From Yersinia thracica (GTDB lineage: Bacteria > Pseudomonadota > Gammaproteobacteria > Enterobacterales > Enterobacteriaceae), in NCBI RefSeq assembly GCF_902170565.1, contig NZ_CABHXX010000138.1:1-39022 (forward strand): a DNA stretch of 39,022 bases, in the 5' to 3' direction. The notes under the pieces are model-generated. The model did not search any database. It was given only the letters and a program-made list of their open reading frames with translations, and had not been told where the DNA came from. This document shows, in pieces, positions 34,960 through 39,022 of this stretch. Position numbers and translations under genes: made by a program. How positions within the stretch are numbered: position 1 is the stretch's first letter; each line of letters opens with the position of its first letter.

Positions 34960-35976
34960 TCACCCAAGAATAATTGCCCTGCACTTATCTTTAACATTGT
35001 TTATATCAAATTTATTTTTCTGTTTTTGCGCGGCTTTATAGAATAAATCATAATTTGAAAAAACCCTATTAAGAGCAGCATCTAATTCTTCTGTTGTATT
35101 CCCAATTAAAATACCATTTTGGTCAACAACCTCACTACAACCACCTACATTACTCAAAATAACGGGTAAACTGGCACTAGTCGCTTCAATTGCTGCCATC
35201 GGTAAACCTTCGCTTTCTGATGTTAATACAAATACATCATACTCATTAAATTTATCGAATCCTTTAATCTCACCATAGAAATGAATATTGTCATAACTGC
35301 CATATTCATTTTTAAGATCTTGGTAATATTCACCATCACCAACAATATCGAGATCAAATTTAGGATTAGCAGCAACAACTTTTAAGATCAAATCAGGACG
35401 TTTTGGATAAGCTAGGCGGCAAACATAAATAATTTTATTTTGGCAGGGGCGATCTGCACGCTCAGCTAAGGGGGTTATAGCATTAAGCTGAGTCACTATT
35501 TTATCAGGTTTAATACCAATAATTTCAATTGCTTTATCCGCATCACTTTGGGACACACACCATACAACATCGGTAATATGTGACAATAGCTTTTCAATAT
35601 AACAAAATATAAACTTCAGTACATGACCATTGTAAATACATGACCATCCATGAGAAACATACACACCGCGAAAACGTAGGAATAAGCGAGCTAATCGACT
35701 ATAAAGTCCTGCGTTGGCCGAACTGGATACAACAATATCAATTTTATTTTCTTTAAGCGCTTTATATAAACTGTAAATAGCCTTAATACTGGCCATTTTT
35801 TTGATCTCTGGAATAATAACAATTTTATCACAGACAATTGTTTCGGTTAACCAACCAGGTTCAGAGGTTATCAAAATAATATTACAATCATCTTTAAGTA
35901 GCTTAACTTGCTCTAAAACCCAGCCTTGAGCACCACCAATGATTGATTTAGTAATTACAAATGCAACATTCTTCAT
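34960..35976 (-). CDS. GT4-family glycosyltransferase (WbcQ-like)
   Basis: A 338-aa GT-B fold glycosyltransferase. The N-terminal half starts KNVAFVITKSIIGGAQGWVLEQV, with the glycine-rich acceptor loop. The C-terminal donor domain begins about KIIYVCRLAYPKRPDLIL and has the EX7E-type motif SESEGLPMAAIEA followed by LPVILSNVGGCSEVV. No membrane span, so probably a cytosolic or peripheral enzyme adding a sugar to the lipid-linked outer core/O unit. I chose the ATG at 35976 (MKNVAFVI) with GGA 7 nt upstream; an upstream in-frame ATG adds nine unlikely residues. It sits between gne and the WbpM-like gene, the position of wbcQ in the Y. enterocolitica O:3 outer-core cluster. The exact linkage is not predictable. 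Confidence 0.82.
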   Translation of the reverse strand: MKNVAFVITKSIIGGAQGWVLEQVKLLKDDCNIILITSEPGWLTETIVCDKIVIIPEIKKMASIKAIYSLYKALKENKIDIVVSSSANAGLYSRLARLFLRFRGVYVSHGWSCIYNGHVLKFIFCYIEKLLSHITDVVWCVSQSDADKAIEIIGIKPDKIVTQLNAITPLAERADRPCQNKIIYVCRLAYPKRPDLILKVVAANPKFDLDIVGDGEYYQDLKNEYGSYDNIHFYGEIKGFDKFNEYDVFVLTSESEGLPMAAIEATSASLPVILSNVGGCSEVVDQNGILIGNTTEELDAALNRVFSNYDLFYKAAQKQKNKFDINNVKDKCRAIILG

Positions 35977-36031
35977 ATGATTTCCGTAAATAATAAAATG
36001 CAAATATGATTAGAGAGCGTTCTCAAAGCCA

Positions 36032-37948
36032 TTAATTAACAATAGTATTTTTTGCATTTTCATCGTGATTTTTTTGCCAAACGATATCACAGATACCATC
36101 TGTTGGTTGAAATCCGGCGGGCGCTTCTACTAATAAAGAACGAATACATTCATAATCAAAGTCATTACAGGCAGTTTCAATTTTATTTAGTAAAGTATTC
36201 AAATTGTCCCATTCAAGCATAACTTCAGTTGCTGTCATAATTCTAGGATGATAGGTATTCTGTACAGATTCACCTATTAATAACTCTTCATATAATTTTT
36301 CACCTGGTCGCAAACCCAAAATTTCTATCGCGATATCACCATCAGGATTTTCTTCGCTCTTAATTGAAAGACCTGAAAGATTAATCATCCGTTTGGCCAA
36401 ATCAATGATCTTAACAGGATCGCCCATATCTAATACAAAGACATCGCCACCCTGCCCCATAGCACCGGCTTGAATAACAAGTTGAGCAGCTTCAGGAATA
36501 GTCATAAAGTAACGAATAATGTCTTTATGCGTGAGAGTCACTGGGCCTCCCTCTGCAATTTGTTTCTTAAAGAGAGGGACAACAGAACCGGAAGACCCCA
36601 AAACATTACCAAAACGAACCATGCAAAATTTTGTATTATTTTGTTCTTTTGATAACGCCTGCAACACAAGTTCTGCCATTCTCTTGGTGGCTCCCATGGT
36701 ATTGGTTGGCCGTACCGCTTTATCTGTAGAAATTAAAACAAATTTTTCTACCTTAGATTTTATTGCCGCTTTTGCACAATAAAGTGTACCGAATATATTG
36801 TTCTTGACCCCCTCAATCACGTTATTTTCAACAAGGGGGACATGCTTATAGGCGGCAGCATGATAAACAGTATTAACCTGAAAACCAGACATTATCTGAA
36901 CTAGTCTGGTTTCACTTTGTACCGAGCCAAGTAATGCAACAAACTCTGTATCAATTTTATTATTTTTACATATTGCGGCTATTTCATTCTCAATGGAATA
37001 AAGTGAAAACTCAGATATATCAAAAAGAATTAATAACTTTGGTTTTTCCACAATAATTTGGCGACACAGCTCAGATCCAATTGACCCGCCCGCCCCCGTC
37101 ACCATCACGATTTTTCCTGTAATATTTTTGGCTAATAACTTCTTATTTGGCTCTACGGGATCTCTTCCAAGTAATTCCTCGATTGAGACTTTCTTTAAGG
37201 TACTGATTTGTGCCCTACCTTCAACTAAGTCGGACATACCAGGAATAGATAAAACTTCACAAGAAAGATTCTCAAGTTTAGCGACAACAGCTCTACGCTG
37301 GCTTTGGCTAACACTTGGCATCGCCAGTAACACTTTTTTAATACCATAGCGCTCGATTAAATATTCAAGTTTTTCTGAAGGATAAACTGTAACTCCATGA
37401 ATAACGGCTTTATTTAATTTTGGATTATCATCAATAAATGCAATTGGAAAATATTCACTAGCTTGCATAAGTGCAGGCAATAATTGTCGACCAGAAGCAC
37501 CAGCACCATATATAACTACCGGGATCTTCCCTCTAACACCATAGTTTAATAGCATTCTAAAAAACAACCGAGAACCACATATCAGTACTAGCGAGAAAAC
37601 AAAGAACATAACAGCGACGGTTCTTGGTAAATATATTCCCAAGAAGTAGGAACCCAGTACCAGTAATCCAGAGGATAATACGACGCCAACCATTACAGTA
37701 GTGACAATTTTTGCACTGACATAACGTAATACAGTTCGATACAAGCCAAGTCGCACATACACTAAAAGGGTTGGAGGTATAATCGCAGCCAAAGCAACCC
37801 ATTGTTCAATACTGGTAAAAGGACTGTCTACATCCAGCCGTACCCAGAAAGCACCCCAATATGCCAAAACAATTAGAATTGTATCTAACAATAGCATAAT
37901 GATTCGTTTAATAGGCCTTGGTAACGATAATAGAAATACGAGCGACAT
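36032..37948 (-). CDS. WbpM/FlaA1-type membrane-bound UDP-HexNAc 4,6-dehydratase (WbcP-like)
   Basis: A 638-aa protein with an N-terminal block of about four membrane helices (15-130), a first Rossmann domain (VVIYGAGASGRQLLPAL near 145-160) and a C-terminal SDR domain with TGAGGSIGSELCRQ at 284-297. The active site is LISTDKAVRPTNTMGATKR: Ser/Thr-Asp-Lys at 407-410, and Met418-x3-Lys422 in place of the usual Tyr-x3-Lys, the hallmark of WbpM/FlaA1. Such enzymes convert UDP-GlcNAc to UDP-4-keto-6-deoxy-HexNAc, feeding FucNAc/QuiNAc-type sugars. I preferred the ATG at 37948 (AGGG upstream) to one at 37972. It is the middle gene of the minus-strand operon and corresponds in order to wbcP of Y. 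enterocolitica O:3. Confidence 0.9.
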   Translation of the reverse strand: MSLVFLLSLPRPIKRIIMLLLDTILIVLAYWGAFWVRLDVDSPFTSIEQWVALAAIIPPTLLVYVRLGLYRTVLRYVSAKIVTTVMVGVVLSSGLLVLGSYFLGIYLPRTVAVMFFVFSLVLICGSRLFFRMLLNYGVRGKIPVVIYGAGASGRQLLPALMQASEYFPIAFIDDNPKLNKAVIHGVTVYPSEKLEYLIERYGIKKVLLAMPSVSQSQRRAVVAKLENLSCEVLSIPGMSDLVEGRAQISTLKKVSIEELLGRDPVEPNKKLLAKNITGKIVMVTGAGGSIGSELCRQIIVEKPKLLILFDISEFSLYSIENEIAAICKNNKIDTEFVALLGSVQSETRLVQIMSGFQVNTVYHAAAYKHVPLVENNVIEGVKNNIFGTLYCAKAAIKSKVEKFVLISTDKAVRPTNTMGATKRMAELVLQALSKEQNNTKFCMVRFGNVLGSSGSVVPLFKKQIAEGGPVTLTHKDIIRYFMTIPEAAQLVIQAGAMGQGGDVFVLDMGDPVKIIDLAKRMINLSGLSIKSEENPDGDIAIEILGLRPGEKLYEELLIGESVQNTYHPRIMTATEVMLEWDNLNTLLNKIETACNDFDYECIRSLLVEAPAGFQPTDGICDIVWQKNHDENAKNTIVN

Positions 37949-38027
37949 AAGATTAACCCTAAGACAGAACATGCCATTTTAAGCAATGCGAATTAAACTC
38001 AGTTATTTGGCTATAAATTAAAGCCGA

Positions 38028-39022
38028 TTAGTTATTATTAATTCCGGCATTGATTTTATAATCAATATATAAAAGAGGGATATATGAAATAATGAGTGCT
38101 ATTATTGGGTTTACAATATCAATCCCTACCAGCACCGCAATTGGAAATAACCAAATGACATTTATACCAATCGCAGATAACGTTACGGGTAAATGGCGTT
38201 TAAATTTTCTGGACGCGATTTGATAGCCATGGCTTCGATGAGCTTCATATACTTTAAAACCGCCAATGACTCTACGTACTAGAGTCCATGTAGCATCAAC
38301 AATAAATAAACCCAATAAAATTAGCCAACAGAAGAAAAATTTTGTTTCTATCCAACCCGCACTTATCGCTAAAGAACCGATAATTAACCCCAGAAAACCA
38401 CTCCCTGCATCGCCCATGAATATTTTAGCTGGTGGGAAGTTCCAAAGTAAAAAACCTAGCACAGTACTAGCAAGCAACCCAGGAACCAAATAACTGTTCA
38501 ACTCGATGTGATTACCGCTTATAAAATAAATGATAATTGCACCAATACAGGTTGTTACCGCTTGCGAGCTTGCTAAACCATCAATACCATCCATAAAATT
38601 ATAGAGATTTAACATCCACACTAAAAATAACAAGCCAAATAAGTTTCCTAAAATTCCAAGATTGATAACAACCCCAGAGATAACTAATACCGGGAAACCA
38701 CCTAAGCAAAATAATAAAAATGCTGCTGCAGAGAAATGGGCTAAAAGACGCCAGCGGGCAGCAATATGCCCATGATCATCCCAAAAACCAACCAATGCAA
38801 TTACTCCACCAGATACCACTAACCCAATAACAGTTAAAGGCGGTAGATAGCCTTGGAAATAGAATAAAAATATCCCACAGAGGAAGCTAACAACTATAGC
38901 TACACCGCCCCCTCTTGGAGTTGGGACGACGTGTGAGCTACGTGAGTTAGGTTTATCTATAATATTATTATTAATAGCATATTGACGTAATAAATACGTT
39001 AACCCTACGGACGCCAGAAAGA
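38028..39022 (-). CDS. WecA/WbpL-family undecaprenyl-phosphate sugar-1-phosphate transferase, 5' end outside window (WbcO-like)
   Basis: The open frame runs unbroken from the stop at 38028 to the right edge (330 codons seen), so the start lies just beyond it; the ATG at 38819 is internal. Near the edge the translation shows SSHVVPTPRGGGVAIVV, the N-terminal cytosolic signature of the MraY/WecA superfamily. Then come the acidic FWDD, NFMDGIDGLASS (catalytic Asp region), MGDAGSGFLGL and the His-containing EAHRSHGYQ loop, between about ten membrane helices. It should transfer a HexNAc-1-phosphate to undecaprenyl phosphate at the inner membrane, starting the O unit or outer-core hexasaccharide. 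Its partner is probably the downstream WbpM-like gene. Confidence 0.9.
   Translation of the reverse strand, partial: FLASVGLTYLLRQYAINNNIIDKPNSRSSHVVPTPRGGGVAIVVSFLCGIFLFYFQGYLPPLTVIGLVVSGGVIALVGFWDDHGHIAARWRLLAHFSAAAFLLFCLGGFPVLVISGVVINLGILGNLFGLLFLVWMLNLYNFMDGIDGLASSQAVTTCIGAIIIYFISGNHIELNSYLVPGLLASTVLGFLLWNFPPAKIFMGDAGSGFLGLIIGSLAISAGWIETKFFFCWLILLGLFIVDATWTLVRRVIGGFKVYEAHRSHGYQIASRKFKRHLPVTLSAIGINVIWLFPIAVLVGIDIVNPIIALIISYIPLLYIDYKINAGINNN

Noticed and set aside
1-39022. CRISPR arrays or intact insertion sequences
   Set aside because: No regularly spaced direct repeats of 25-40 bp and no transposase-like proteins were found.

Overview
The window is an enterobacterial chromosome segment, almost certainly from Yersinia (Y. 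enterocolitica or a close relative). The housekeeping genes are close homologues of E. coli proteins in the order folD-ybcJ / cysS-ppiB-lpxH-purE-purK / ybbP-ybbA-tesA-ybbO-cnoX-qmcA-ybbJ-cueR-copA / ybaP-ybaK-ushA-fsr-ybaL-gsk. A surface-polysaccharide gene cluster lies directly next to gsk, which is the Yersinia arrangement (hemH-gsk locus). An ERIC-type repeat is also present. The species call is inference; no 16S or MLST locus is present.

Layout. (1) Positions 1-6521 are the integrase-proximal end of a genomic island inserted at the 3' end of tRNA-Arg(TCT) (argU). From the tRNA leftwards it holds a P4-type tyrosine integrase, a P4/C4-like leader with a strongly structured RNA and tiny overlapping ORFs, and an AT-rich cargo: a two-TM coiled-coil protein, an OLD-family ATPase/TOPRIM nuclease, and a zinc-ribbon/membrane-protein gene pair. 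The far end of the island is outside the window. (2) Positions 6599-25001 are core genome: one-carbon metabolism (folD), cysteinyl-tRNA synthetase, proline isomerase, lipid A synthesis (lpxH), purine synthesis (purEK behind a PurR-type operator), an ABC exporter (ybbAP) overlapping divergent tesA, chaperedoxin, the SPFH/NfeD pair, the copper-efflux pair cueR/copA behind a MerR-type 19-bp-spaced promoter, then ybaP and ybaK. (3) Positions 25057-27029 are a small accessory insert between ybaK and ushA: a decayed phage S24-type repressor and an intact solitary HsdR_N-like nuclease. (4) Positions 27215-33848 are core again: ushA, fsr, ybaL, gsk. (5) From 33910 to the right edge is the gsk-proximal end of an O-antigen or outer-core operon, all on the minus strand: a polyprenyl-phosphate sugar transferase (cut by the window edge), a WbpM-type dehydratase, a GT4 glycosyltransferase, and a UDP-GlcNAc/Glc 4-epimerase carrying the Cys that marks N-acetylated-sugar specificity.

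The best candidates for something undescribed are the argU island cargo, the pseudoknot-capable leader RNA next to the integrase, and the lone nuclease beside the dead repressor. The rest is well-known core genome. All functional calls rest on recognised motifs and remembered family similarity; no database search was possible.
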